A stretch of 64,000 bases of DNA from Olsenella sp. oral taxon 807 (GTDB lineage: Bacteria > Actinomycetota > Coriobacteriia > Coriobacteriales > Atopobiaceae). The DNA lies in NCBI RefSeq assembly GCF_001189515.2, contig NZ_CP012069.2, positions 1,054,001 through 1,118,000 of the forward strand. The letters run 5' to 3'. A program made the translations under genes and the position numbers. Shown one piece after another: positions 46,870-55,834 of the stretch. A model generated the notes under the pieces. It made no database searches, had not been told where the DNA came from, and was given only the letters and a program-made list of their open reading frames with translations. How positions within the stretch are numbered: position 1 is the stretch's first letter; each line of letters starts with the position of its first letter.

Positions 46870-48186
46870 TTAGCGCGTCGCCATAATCCTGATGGTGACG
46901 GTCTCTCCTGTCTTGACACTGGTGCCTACGCTGGGAGAGACGCCCTGAACCGTCCCTGGAGTCGCGTCGATGTTCGTGATGTCGTCTCCGCGTTGCACGT
47001 TGAGGCCCATGCCCTGAAGCAGCGTCCGCGCATCCTCGAGCGGCATACCGATGATGTCTGGCACGGTGACCGAGGCTCCTGCAGCGTCGTTGTTCGCGGG
47101 GCCGCTGTTGGGGCTCTTGCCCTGTGAGATCACGAGGTCCACCTTGGTTCCCTTGGTCTTCTGGCTGCCAGCGGCGGGTCCTTGGCTTATGACCTTGCCC
47201 TTCTCGACCGTGTCCGAGTAGGCATAGGTCACGTCATCCTTTACGAACCAGTTGGAGGATGCGATGGCGTTCAGCGCGTCCTGCTCAGGGAGGCCGCTTA
47301 AGTTAGGTACTGGCTTGGTCTGGCCTGAACTCTTCCCGACCTTGATGGTGATGGTACTTCCTGCGGCAACCTCTGAGCCTGAGGGGGGGTCGGTGGCGAT
47401 GACCCTGCCCGTATCACTCTCCATCTGGGTCTCCTGCTCTTTGACGGTTACCTTGTAGCCGCCTTCCTCCAGACTGCTCCTGGCATCTTCCTCGCTCATG
47501 CCGACAACATTCACAAGCTCGGTCTTGGTGAGCAGGCCAAAGGCGCCGGTGAGGATGATGCTTGATCCGATGGCAGCAAGGACGATGACGCAGACAAGTG
47601 CGTAGACCCAGTGCGGCACACGTCTCCAGAGCGATTGCTTGTTCGTCCTTTGCTTAGCGGTGTCACTGAGCAGGGGGGTTTGGACATCTGCGGCCTTGAA
47701 GGCGCCCGTCTCGCCAACGATGTCACCCTCCGAGGCTGCGTCGCCGCTCATCTCTTGGGCATCGACGCTTGCCTGAGCGCCCTCGTCGTTTCCGCCTGGG
47801 GCGCTACCAAGGGTGTCGAAATCAGGTAGTCGCTCCTCCAAGCTGTTTGTGGAGAAGTGCTGCCCGTTGCGGGCGTGAGCAGGGGGCCGCTGGTTGACAG
47901 GGGCGCCCGTCCCATCGTCTGGGGACGGGACGTCCGTATCGCCTGGGTCCTCGTCCGGATCTGAGTTCGAGACGGCTCTCTCATCCTCCCTCATACGCGT
48001 GCCCTCGCCTGCGTCAAGGTATGCAGATGTTTGAGACATTTCGGCGCGTATTGCGTGAGGCGTGCGAATACGCGTACCCTCGCCTGTGTCAAGGTATGCA
48101 GATGCCGGTCTTGCCTCTTCCGTGGGCGATGGTGCGAGATGGCGCGGTCTTTGGGACTCATCGCTTTCTGTGTGCTCGTCGTTCAC
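46870..48186 (-). CDS. PASTA-domain membrane protein without kinase domain
   Basis: A 438-residue protein: a cytoplasmic acidic/Pro-rich region (1 to about 195), one membrane helix (VYALVCVIVLAAIGSSIILTG) and three extracytoplasmic PASTA repeats (NVVGMSEEDA, PNLSGLPEQDA, PDIIGMPLEDA). PASTA domains of Ser/Thr kinases and PBPs sense peptidoglycan; here no kinase or transpeptidase domain exists. The cytoplasmic part carries a duplicated motif SAYLD(T/A)GEGTR(I/M)R about 38 bases long in DNA (near 48000 and 48075), a possible phosphorylation or FHA-binding element. GTG 48186 is chosen because GGGAGGGG lies just upstream; an extension to 48264 looks unrelated. Confidence 0.82.
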   Translation of the reverse strand: MNDEHTESDESQRPRHLAPSPTEEARPASAYLDTGEGTRIRTPHAIRAEMSQTSAYLDAGEGTRMREDERAVSNSDPDEDPGDTDVPSPDDGTGAPVNQRPPAHARNGQHFSTNSLEERLPDFDTLGSAPGGNDEGAQASVDAQEMSGDAASEGDIVGETGAFKAADVQTPLLSDTAKQRTNKQSLWRRVPHWVYALVCVIVLAAIGSSIILTGAFGLLTKTELVNVVGMSEEDARSSLEEGGYKVTVKEQETQMESDTGRVIATDPPSGSEVAAGSTITIKVGKSSGQTKPVPNLSGLPEQDALNAIASSNWFVKDDVTYAYSDTVEKGKVISQGPAAGSQKTKGTKVDLVISQGKSPNSGPANNDAAGASVTVPDIIGMPLEDARTLLQGMGLNVQRGDDITNIDATPGTVQGVSPSVGTSVKTGETVTIRIMATR

Positions 48187-48270
48187 GGTCCCCTCCCGAT
48201 GTTTGATACAAAAGACTATACAGTGAGACTCGAGATAACTTAATGACCTCTGCGATAACATCACATCGCT

Positions 48271-49194
48271 CTAAGAGAAAGTGTCTGTGTCGACACTGGT
48301 ATCTGCATCGGTGAGGATCTTTCCCCTCGGAGACGTGCCGCTTAGCTCAGAGGGCGCGAGATCGAACGTCTGGAGATGCTCCCATGCCTTATCGCTTGCG
48401 ACGATGACGTTGTTATCGCGGGCAGAGGGATTGCGCCTGCCGCAGGGGAGGACCAGCACATGGGTGAACACCTGCTCGAGTGTGCGACACAGGTTGCGGA
48501 TGAGTGCCGATTCCCTGCCCTCGAGGGCGCCGATGACGTTAACAAGGTATGCTCCACCTTGCGCAAGATGTCTGTGAATGAGCTGGGATGCTTCGATCGT
48601 CATGAGGCTCGCCACGGGCCTCTCGGCGGCAAAGCAGTCGTTGAGGATGAGGTCGTAGCAAACATCAGGATCGTCGGGCGCCCCCAGCTCAAGGAAGTCT
48701 CGCGCGTCGCAGACGAGGCTGCGCAGGCGGCTTGCACCGTTGCCCTGCTGGGCGAGCTGTTCGACTCGATCAAGGTAGAAGTGACGTCTTGCGATGTCAA
48801 GGATAAGGGGGTCCGCCTCGACGACGTCCACGCGCACATCGTCGAGGTGACAGAGAAGGTATTTTGGGTAGGAATATCCACCGCCTCCGAGCATGAGAAT
48901 GGATGTGGGGTGGACGCGGGCAAGGGCGGTGTTGTAGAGAAGATGATAGGGAAAGACGAGCTCCGACCAGGCATCGTCCAAGAAGGTCGCGCTCTGCCAG
49001 CTGCCGTCCACCTTGAGGATGCGTATGGGCCGTCTGCCCCTGCTCTTTGTGTCGACTATCTCCACCTGGCCAAAGAGTGTCTCGGGATAGCGGACGACGA
49101 CACGCTCGATGCGAGATCGTCCAAAAGGGGCAAGCTGCCCGAGGGTAGAGACGAACTTGTCCCAAAGCCCATCGTGTCGCGTACCCCTGCTCAT
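48271..49194 (-). CDS. Spermidine synthase-like methyltransferase-fold protein
   Basis: A 307-residue protein of the spermidine-synthase superfamily. The nucleotide-binding segment is SILMLGGGGYSYPKYLL, then VDVVEADPLILDIARRHF and YDLILNDCFAAERP. The usual catalytic DSTDP-type motif is replaced by NDCFA, so polyamine synthesis is doubtful. Related proteins occur widely in actinobacteria with unknown substrate. The start may be ATG 49194 or GTG 49203. It is on the same strand as the PASTA gene, 84 bases upstream of it. Confidence 0.7.
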   Translation of the reverse strand: MSRGTRHDGLWDKFVSTLGQLAPFGRSRIERVVVRYPETLFGQVEIVDTKSRGRRPIRILKVDGSWQSATFLDDAWSELVFPYHLLYNTALARVHPTSILMLGGGGYSYPKYLLCHLDDVRVDVVEADPLILDIARRHFYLDRVEQLAQQGNGASRLRSLVCDARDFLELGAPDDPDVCYDLILNDCFAAERPVASLMTIEASQLIHRHLAQGGAYLVNVIGALEGRESALIRNLCRTLEQVFTHVLVLPCGRRNPSARDNNVIVASDKAWEHLQTFDLAPSELSGTSPRGKILTDADTSVDTDTFS

Positions 49195-49292
49195 GCGGCT
49201 CACCCATTCCTGTTGGTTGGCCAAGTGACATACCCCCGCCACCGAACATCGCCCTCATAATGATAGCGTGGGGCAAGGGTCCGGCACCTGAG

Positions 49293-49311
49293 GCCCCGTA
49301 ATCTGCGGGGC
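49293..49311 (-). terminator. Hairpin downstream of dtd
   Basis: GCCCCG and CGGGGC pair around a 7-base loop, 95 bases after the dtd stop on its strand. Short and without a T-tract on the minus side. Confidence 0.35.
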
Positions 49312-49405
49312 ATTAGCCTTTCGTCATCTGACCAGTTGAGATCTCATATCCAATATCCTCAATCTATAGGTGTCGATGGGTGCCAGCTTGGCAACCCATC
49401 GGGGA

Positions 49406-49894
49406 TCACTCGTTGGCCTTCGTGCCATCTCCCCTCCTGCGCGGACCTGTGAGCTCGTCGCTGTCAAGGCAGATGGTGAAAGGTCCGTCGTTCACGAGCG
49501 CAACCTGCATGTTCGACCCAAAAACACCGCGTCCCACATGGCGGACATCCCTCTGCGCGATGGCGCAGAAGTGTTCGTAGAGTTCCTTGGCTACGCTTGG
49601 GGCCGCAGCGTCCGTAAAGCTTGGCCTGCGTCCACGCCGACAGTCGGCAAAGAGCGTGAACTGGCTCACGACGAGCACCTCCCCATCGACGTCGGCGAGC
49701 GAGAGGTTGACCTTGCCCGTCTCGTCCTCAAAGATACGCAGGTGCAGGATCTTGTCCCAGAGCGTCTGGGCGCAGGCCTCGTCATCGTCGTGCCCCACGC
49801 CAAGCAGGATAAGGTATCCCTGCGCGCAGCTTCCCACGACCTCGCCCGCCACCTCGACCGAGGCACTCCTCACGCGTTGGATGACCACCCTCAT
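49406..49894 (-). CDS. dtd: D-aminoacyl-tRNA deacylase
   Basis: A 162-residue Dtd that hydrolyses D-aminoacyl-tRNA (and Gly-tRNA-Ala), protecting translation. Signature MRVVIQRVRSASV, the SQFTL active-site motif (VVSQFTLFADC) and a degenerate second motif NDGPFT (usual NxGPVT) are present; the Val to Phe change is unusual. It begins 12 bases after the M32 peptidase stop, so the two are likely cotranscribed. Confidence 0.9.
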   Translation of the reverse strand: MRVVIQRVRSASVEVAGEVVGSCAQGYLILLGVGHDDDEACAQTLWDKILHLRIFEDETGKVNLSLADVDGEVLVVSQFTLFADCRRGRRPSFTDAAAPSVAKELYEHFCAIAQRDVRHVGRGVFGSNMQVALVNDGPFTICLDSDELTGPRRRGDGTKANE

Positions 49895-49906
49895 GAGCAA
49901 ATTCCC

Positions 49907-51604
49907 CTACAGGCCGTAGAGGGCCGAGAACTTCTTGGTGAGGTAGTCGGTGTAGTAGCTCGTCGAGAAGGGCTCTTTGCAGGCGTCCATGATGAGCTCG
50001 CCGGCGTCCTTTGAGCGGCCATAGCGCCAGATGTGCTGGCGGAGCCAGTCGTGGATGGGCGTGAGCTTGCCGCTCGAGAGCACCCCCTCCCAGTCCATGC
50101 CCTCCTTGATCATCTGGGCGCGCAGCTGCGCCCCGATGGCACCGCCGAAGGCGTAGGTGGGAAAGTAGCCAAAGAGCCCGCTTGCCCAGTGCGTGTCCTG
50201 CAGGGCACCCTGAGCGTCGCCGTGGACGTTGACTCCCAGGTATTCCTTGTACTTTGCGTTCCAGATGCGGGGTACGTCCCTCGCGACGCACTCGCCGGAA
50301 AAGAGCAGCTGCTCTATCTCGTAGCGTATGAGTATGTGGATCGGGTAGCTGAGTTCGTCGGCCTCGGTGCGCACGGCCGTTCCCTCGGCACGGTTGGTCG
50401 CAAGATGGAGCTGGTTGGGCGTCACACGGCCGAGCTGACCCTTGAAGTGATCGGCCATGACCCTGATCAGTGGACCTGCGAAGGCGCGGGAGCGTCCTAT
50501 GTAGTTCTCGAAGAAGCGCGACTGGCTCTCGTGCATGCCCGAGGAGGTGCCGCCCTTGAGCGAGCTGTAGTTGTAGTCGGGGTTGACGCCCAGCTCGTAG
50601 AGGGCGTGGCCCCCCTCGTGCAGCATCGTGAACACGTTGGAGCAGATGTCGTTCTCGTGGATGTGGCAGGCTATGATGGCATAGTTGGTCGTGAGGGCGT
50701 CTGAGTAGGGATGCTCGGCGGACACGAGCAGCACCCGGTTAGGAGCGAGCCCCTCGAGCTTCATGAGGTCGTTGGCAAGCTCCCACTGCCGCCTCTTGTC
50801 GAACTTGCCTGCGACGACCGTCCGCGAGGGCTGCGTCCCCTTCTCGCGGATCGCGGTGAGGAGCGGGACGACGCAGTCTTTGATTGTGGAGAAGAGCTCA
50901 TCATAGAAGGCGCGGTCTGTCCCGTGCTCGAAGTTGTCGAGCCAGGTGTCGTAGGGGTCTGCGTCGGGTCTACGGGCGAGGGCGACCTTCCTCGCCGCAG
51001 CCACGACGCGATCGAGGTAGGGCTCAAAGTAGTACCAGTCGCTCGTCGCCTTGGCCCGGCGCCACACGTCGGACGACTTGGTTACCAGGCGCGAGAAGTT
51101 CGCTTGGAGCTCGACGGGCACGCCCAGGTGCTGCTCACGATCGCGCTGCAGGATCTTGATCTGAAGTTCCTGCATCTCGCTGAGGAGGTGTCCTAGGCCC
51201 GAGAGCCTGTCGAGGAGCGCTCCCGTCTCGGGCGAGCAGAGAAGGGCCTGATCCTCCTCCTCGAGGACGGCGAGCGCCTCCCCTCGGTCGCTCGTCGCCG
51301 CAGAGGGGTCGATGGAAGGTCCGTAGCACTCGAGGCCGATGCGCGCGTAGCGGTGGGCGTAGAGGTGATGCTCCAAGTTGTTGAGCGCCTCGATGTCGGC
51401 CTTCGGGTTGGTGATGGCGGCATGGGCGGGACGCCTGGGCATACCGCTCGGGCTTGTGGCTGACGAGGCGCGCGGACCGTCTGTCGCCGGCCTGCGGGCG
51501 GTTGGCGCGCTTGTGGGGTCGGGCGTCTTTGTGCCGGCGTCATCTGCGGCCCTCTCGTTTGGGTCTGGCATGTCTTGGGGGGTTGCCTCGGTACTCTTGT
51601 CCAT
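49907..51604 (-). CDS. Metallocarboxypeptidase, M32 (Taq) family
   Basis: A 565-residue zinc carboxypeptidase. The metal site is MLHEGGHALYELG (HExxH variant HEGGH), followed by TSSGMHESQSRFFENYIGRS with the third ligand Glu. Additional M32 motifs are HIHENDICSN and the C-terminal TYAFGGAIGAQL. About 65 N-terminal residues are Pro/Ala/Thr-rich and not conserved. GCGAGG precedes ATG 51604. It is a cytoplasmic peptide-processing enzyme. Confidence 0.9.
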   Translation of the reverse strand: MDKSTEATPQDMPDPNERAADDAGTKTPDPTSAPTARRPATDGPRASSATSPSGMPRRPAHAAITNPKADIEALNNLEHHLYAHRYARIGLECYGPSIDPSAATSDRGEALAVLEEEDQALLCSPETGALLDRLSGLGHLLSEMQELQIKILQRDREQHLGVPVELQANFSRLVTKSSDVWRRAKATSDWYYFEPYLDRVVAAARKVALARRPDADPYDTWLDNFEHGTDRAFYDELFSTIKDCVVPLLTAIREKGTQPSRTVVAGKFDKRRQWELANDLMKLEGLAPNRVLLVSAEHPYSDALTTNYAIIACHIHENDICSNVFTMLHEGGHALYELGVNPDYNYSSLKGGTSSGMHESQSRFFENYIGRSRAFAGPLIRVMADHFKGQLGRVTPNQLHLATNRAEGTAVRTEADELSYPIHILIRYEIEQLLFSGECVARDVPRIWNAKYKEYLGVNVHGDAQGALQDTHWASGLFGYFPTYAFGGAIGAQLRAQMIKEGMDWEGVLSSGKLTPIHDWLRQHIWRYGRSKDAGELIMDACKEPFSTSYYTDYLTKKFSALYGL

Positions 51605-51815
51605 GGTTCCTCGCTTCTGTCAGCGCCCCGAAGGGGCGTATGGGTATGTGACGGCAGCCTACATTGCTACAGTCTAACCTGTACGGGCCGTTTGGGGTAC
51701 GTCTGTCGATGTGTGGCAGACAGACGTGCGCATTTAGGCGATACTTGTCGTGTGGGCAAGGTGCCGGGATCGGGCGCGACAGGCCCTCGTGGTCGCAGAC
51801 GAAAGGGGTTGGGGC

Positions 51816-52778
51816 ATGGCTGGCAAGGACGGGTGTGTGCTTGGCATAGATGTGGGCGGGACCTCCATCAAGGCGGGCCTGATGACGGTGGGGGGTGAGA
51901 TCCTGGACACGACCAAGATACCCACCGGTGAGATCGTGAGTGACGCCGCCTACCAGGAGATCACCAATGGTCTCTCCACCTTGGTCGCGAGCGCGGGGTA
52001 CACGGGGTCGGACGTCGTTGCGTTGGGCCTCGACGTGCCGGGACCTGTGGACGACCAAGGTCGCGTGGGCTTCTTTGCCAACATAGAGCTGGATCCTGAT
52101 GGATTGAGATCGGCCCTTTTGGAGGCGTTTCCCGCATCGAGGCTCGCCTTCGTGAACGACGCCAATGCTGCCGCCCTCGGCGAGCTCTGGAAGGGCTCGG
52201 CCAAGGGCATCGGCAGCTTTGCGCTCGTGACCTTGGGCACCGGCGTTGGCGGCGGCATCGTCATCGGCGGCAAGCTCGTCTCTGGTGCGTTTGGCGCGGG
52301 GGGCGAGATAGGCCACATCACCGTCAAGCCGGAAGGGGAGGAGCGTGCCTGCGGCTGTGGACGGCATGGCTGCCTGGAGCAGTACGCCTCGGCAAAGGGC
52401 CTCGTGTGGCTCTACCGCCAGGAATGCAGAAGGCAGGGGGTCGAGGGGGTCAAGGTCGAGCACGACACAGATACGCTCTCAGTGTTTGCCGCGCTCAAGG
52501 CCGGTGATGAGTGCGCCGAGACGGCGGTGATCAAGATGTGCGAGTATCTCGGCTACGCGCTCGCACAGCTCTCGGTCATCATCGACCCGGCCGTCTTTTT
52601 GATCGGAGGGGGTGTGGCAGGCGCGTTCGACGCGTTCTCGAACAAGCTTGCGGCGAGCTTCCGCGCGCACTGCCTGTCGACCTCGTCTGCCGCGCGTATC
52701 CTGCCCTGTAGCCTAGGGAACAAGGCGGGCATGTATGGGGCGGCGTATGCGGGGCTCCAGGAGGCGGGTCTGGCTTAG
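51816..52778 (+). CDS. glcK: ROK-family glucokinase
   Basis: A 320-residue ROK kinase phosphorylating glucose at C6. It has the ATP-site GIDVGGTSIKAGLM, sugar motif VNDANAAALGELW, FGAGGEIGHITV and the zinc-binding CGCGRHGCLE. There is no HTH, so it is an enzyme rather than a ROK repressor. It is followed by a hairpin and a PTS IIA gene. Confidence 0.88.
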   Translation: MAGKDGCVLGIDVGGTSIKAGLMTVGGEILDTTKIPTGEIVSDAAYQEITNGLSTLVASAGYTGSDVVALGLDVPGPVDDQGRVGFFANIELDPDGLRSALLEAFPASRLAFVNDANAAALGELWKGSAKGIGSFALVTLGTGVGGGIVIGGKLVSGAFGAGGEIGHITVKPEGEERACGCGRHGCLEQYASAKGLVWLYRQECRRQGVEGVKVEHDTDTLSVFAALKAGDECAETAVIKMCEYLGYALAQLSVIIDPAVFLIGGGVAGAFDAFSNKLAASFRAHCLSTSSAARILPCSLGNKAGMYGAAYAGLQEAGLA

Positions 52779-52784
52779 GGAAGC

Positions 52785-52803
52785 GGGCCTCGCCTCGGCC
52801 CTT
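52785..52803 (+). terminator. Hairpin after glcK
   Basis: GGGCC-TCGCCTC-GGCCC followed by TTTGG, 7 bases after the stop. A short stem with a minimal T run. Confidence 0.45.
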
Positions 52804-52934
52804 TGGTGGTATGCTTGTAGGCGGTCCTATCCAAGAAGTCCCATCCGCACCGTGCCACCAAGGGGCGCCAGTCGTGATGCAGGACCGGCGCTGCAGCTGC
52901 CAGCGTCGGCTGAGAGAAGCAGGAGGATATGGTA

Positions 52935-53387
52935 ATGAGCGATTTTGTTAAGGCATCAGACGTTTATTTGGACAATGCCGCCTCGACGGTGGACGAGGCG
53001 TTGGACTTTCTGTCCGAGAAAGCTGTCGAGGCCGGATATGCGCCTGACAAGCAGGCGGTTCTCGACGCCTTCAAGGCTCGTGAGGCCGAGGGGACCACGG
53101 GCATGATGGAGGGCTTCGCGATTCCCCATGCGAAGTCTGACGCCATCAGTAAGGCGGCCGTGATCGTTGTCAAGTTTGCCGGTGACGTTGCGTGGGATTC
53201 TATGGATAAGAAGCCTATTAACGTCGCGATTGCACTGTGCATCCCAGGGGCTGAGGCTGGTACCACACACTTGAAAATTCTCTCCGACGTCGCTGTCCTG
53301 CTCATGAACGAGAAGTTCCGCTCTGAGGTTCGTGCGGCCACAGACGGTGCGACCATCGCCAAGATCATCAACGACGGCCTTAAGTAG
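52935..53387 (+). CDS. PTS sugar transporter subunit IIA (fructose/mannitol type)
   Basis: A 150-residue IIA domain (PTS_EIIA_2). The phospho-accepting histidine is in GFAIPHAKSDAI. ATG 52935 has AGGAGG 8 bases upstream; the nearby ATG 52929 would be too close. It is unlinked to IIB or IIC genes, so it serves a permease encoded elsewhere or regulates a process in trans. A strong hairpin follows. Confidence 0.88.
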   Translation: MSDFVKASDVYLDNAASTVDEALDFLSEKAVEAGYAPDKQAVLDAFKAREAEGTTGMMEGFAIPHAKSDAISKAAVIVVKFAGDVAWDSMDKKPINVAIALCIPGAEAGTTHLKILSDVAVLLMNEKFRSEVRAATDGATIAKIINDGLK

Positions 53388-53432
53388 TGCCGCTCGCACG
53401 AGAACTGCTGGCCCAGCACAGGTGATTGGCGT

Positions 53433-53469
53433 GCGCGGGGCGCTCGGACTCGCTTCGGCTGCCCCGCGC
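53433..53469 (+). terminator. Terminator after PTS IIA
   Basis: GCGCGGGGC (53433-53441) pairs with GCCCCGCGC (53461-53469) in a perfect 9-bp stem, followed by GTTCTGT. It sits between convergent genes and could serve both. Confidence 0.6.
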
Positions 53470-53501
53470 GTTCTGTGCTGACTCGTTTGCGTGGGATCGT
53501 C

Positions 53502-54410
53502 TCAGTCGAACTCACTGAGCCAATGGCTGAGCAGCCTCAGGTAGCGGGGCGTGTCCTCGGCAAAGCAGAGGTGGCGGCAGTTAGTGAAGAGCTCCCAGCG
53601 TGCACGGGGAAGGGCATCTGCCATCTGCTTGGCGACAAGCGGCGAGCAGAGATCCTGCGTGCCGCTGACGACCAGTGTGGGGAGGTCCAACTCGCCGAGG
53701 CGATCGGCATACTCGTAGCCAGCGAGGGTGCCCGAGGGCATGAGCTCGTTGTCTCCCCAGGCGGTCACGTATGACTCGCGCCCCGATCGCTTGGGGCGCG
53801 TCAGGCACTCGGGAGCATCTGGCCCCAGCTCGCTTACCGGGTCTGTTGAGAAGAGCCTCATGTAGTGCGTCTCTGCGGCGCGAAACTCCGACGTGTCGAA
53901 GTCTCCTGTGGCCTCGGCCTGTAAGAACGTGCGCCGCTCGCCCTCGGGTAGGTAGCGCAGCCGCCTGTGGCCCTCTTCGCTCCAGAGGCTCGCTGAGGCG
54001 AGCGTGCTCGAGAGGACCAGGGAGTGCACGCCGCGAGGCCTCAGGTCGCAGAGGTACATGATGGCGAGCATGCCACCCCAGGATTGACCCAAGAGGTGCA
54101 GGTGCTCGAGCTCCAGCTGCGTTCGCAGGGCAGTGAGCTCACCTAGCCAGGTCTTAGCCTGCCAGAGGTCGGGGTGGCCTGCCATGGAGTCGTCCCACGA
54201 GCGTCCGCAGCCGATCTGGTCGTACATGACTATCTTTCGCCCATCGAGGTCCGCGAGCGGATCCAAGAGTTCGAAGTAGTTGTGGGTCGAGCCGGGGCCG
54301 CCATGGAGAAGCACGAGCGGTGTGGCCCTTCGGGCGGGCCTATCCGGCTCGACTATGCGAACGTAGATCTTGTAGTCCAGGTAGGGTTGCCATTCCTCAA
54401 CAACATGCAT
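53502..54410 (-). CDS. pip: Proline iminopeptidase-like alpha/beta hydrolase
   Basis: A 302-residue hydrolase of the S33 family, releasing N-terminal proline or acting as an amino-acid amidase. Oxyanion region LLHGGPGSTHNY, YDQIGCGRS and nucleophile GQSWGG are present. The Asp in SGTQDLCSP and the His in NCRHLCFAED complete the triad. ATG 54410 has GGGAGG 7 bases upstream; longer frames to 54632 would overlap the opposite nagA start. Confidence 0.87.
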   Translation of the reverse strand: MHVVEEWQPYLDYKIYVRIVEPDRPARRATPLVLLHGGPGSTHNYFELLDPLADLDGRKIVMYDQIGCGRSWDDSMAGHPDLWQAKTWLGELTALRTQLELEHLHLLGQSWGGMLAIMYLCDLRPRGVHSLVLSSTLASASLWSEEGHRRLRYLPEGERRTFLQAEATGDFDTSEFRAAETHYMRLFSTDPVSELGPDAPECLTRPKRSGRESYVTAWGDNELMPSGTLAGYEYADRLGELDLPTLVVSGTQDLCSPLVAKQMADALPRARWELFTNCRHLCFAEDTPRYLRLLSHWLSEFD

Positions 54411-54617
54411 GTGCGAGCCTCCCTTGCCTTCGACGCGTCGTCGAAGTTCCCTGCAATCTTCCGTCTGCCGTTCCCATGGTAGGCCATCGTGCAGCCGCGC
54501 ATGTTGACAGGTGTCGCCCAGCTGGCGAACGTGTAGGACGCACATTCCGGATACCGATCCCGTATACTGGCTCGTGAGAGACCCACGATCAGGTGACGTA
54601 GCGATAGGGGAAAAGCC

Positions 54618-55799
54618 ATGCCCATGGCACATAAGCCGTTCTGCATCAAATCAGACCACCTCGTCCTTCCGGGGGGTGCGGTGTTTGCGGGTTACCTGCC
54701 TATCTTGGACGGCGTCTTCCTGCCGGTGGCACGAGAGGCTCCCGAGGATATGGAGGTCATCGATCGCAGCGGCTGCTGGGTCGCCCCGGGCTACGTGGAC
54801 ACGCACGTCCATGGCTTCATGGGCCATGATGTGATGGATTGCGACGCTCGTGGTGTGGACGCCGCGAGCGTCGGGCTTGCCCGCAGGGGCACCACGAGCT
54901 GGGTTCCCACGACGCTCACCCAGCCGAGCGAGCAGATCCGCGCCGCCTGCGCGAGCGTGTACGAGGCGAGGTGCGCCCGAGGCGACGACTTCATGGGCGC
55001 ACGTATAGAGGGCATCTTCCTGGAGGGTCCCTTCTTCACAAAGAAGCATGCCGGTGCGCAGAACCCGGCGCACATGACCGATCCTGACGTGGGACTCTTC
55101 TGCGAGTGGCAGGACGCGGCCCATGGCCTCATCTGCAAGAGTTCTCTTGCACCCGAGCGCGAGGGTTCTCCTCGCTATTGCGCCACCCTTAAGGAGATGG
55201 GCGTCGTGGCTGCACTCGGTCACTCGGCCGCGACGTATGAGGAGGGTCTGGCGGCAGTCGCGGCGGGGGCGACGGTCTTCGTCCACGTCTTCAACGGCAT
55301 GGACGAGTTTGGACATCGTGCGCCCGGCCTCGTTGGTCTGGCGATGACGACGCCGACGACCTTCGCCGAGCTCATCTGTGACGGTCTGCACGTCGCTCCT
55401 GCGGCCATCAAGGCACTCGTCGCCGCGAAGGGCTGGCAGCACGTGGCCATTATCTCGGACTGCCTGCGCTGCGGCGGGATGCCCGAGGGCGACTATATCC
55501 TCGGAGACCTGCCCATTCGCGTGGAGGGGGGTCTTGCTCGCCTTGTGGGCGGTGATGGGGAGACGGGAAATATCGCGGGCTCCACCACCACCATCGCGCA
55601 GGAGGCAAAGAACCTCATGGACTGGGGCATCGTCACTGCGGAGCAGGCCATACGCATGGGAAGCGAGATTCCGGCCGTGTCCTGCGGCATCGATGACGGC
55701 TGCGGCCTCATTCTGCCCGGCCGTGTCGCCGACCTCAACGTGCTGTCCGCCAGCCTCACGGTAGAGGAGACCTACCTGGGCGGCAGGCTGGTGGCGTAG
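54618..55799 (+). CDS. nagA: N-acetylglucosamine-6-phosphate deacetylase
   Basis: A 393-residue amidohydrolase converting GlcNAc-6-P to GlcN-6-P in amino-sugar use and cell-wall recycling. Metal-site motifs are GYVDTHVHGFMGHDVMD, the FLEGPF Glu, LGHSAATYEE, HVFNGMDEFGHR, ELICDGLH and catalytic Asp in NIAGSTTT (GS region). It starts at ATG 54618 with AGGGGAA upstream. No nagB is adjacent. Confidence 0.92.
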   Translation: MPMAHKPFCIKSDHLVLPGGAVFAGYLPILDGVFLPVAREAPEDMEVIDRSGCWVAPGYVDTHVHGFMGHDVMDCDARGVDAASVGLARRGTTSWVPTTLTQPSEQIRAACASVYEARCARGDDFMGARIEGIFLEGPFFTKKHAGAQNPAHMTDPDVGLFCEWQDAAHGLICKSSLAPEREGSPRYCATLKEMGVVAALGHSAATYEEGLAAVAAGATVFVHVFNGMDEFGHRAPGLVGLAMTTPTTFAELICDGLHVAPAAIKALVAAKGWQHVAIISDCLRCGGMPEGDYILGDLPIRVEGGLARLVGGDGETGNIAGSTTTIAQEAKNLMDWGIVTAEQAIRMGSEIPAVSCGIDDGCGLILPGRVADLNVLSASLTVEETYLGGRLVA

Positions 55800-55834
55800 T
55801 GCCCAGGAGCTACGTTTCACGGTGAGGCGCAGCG

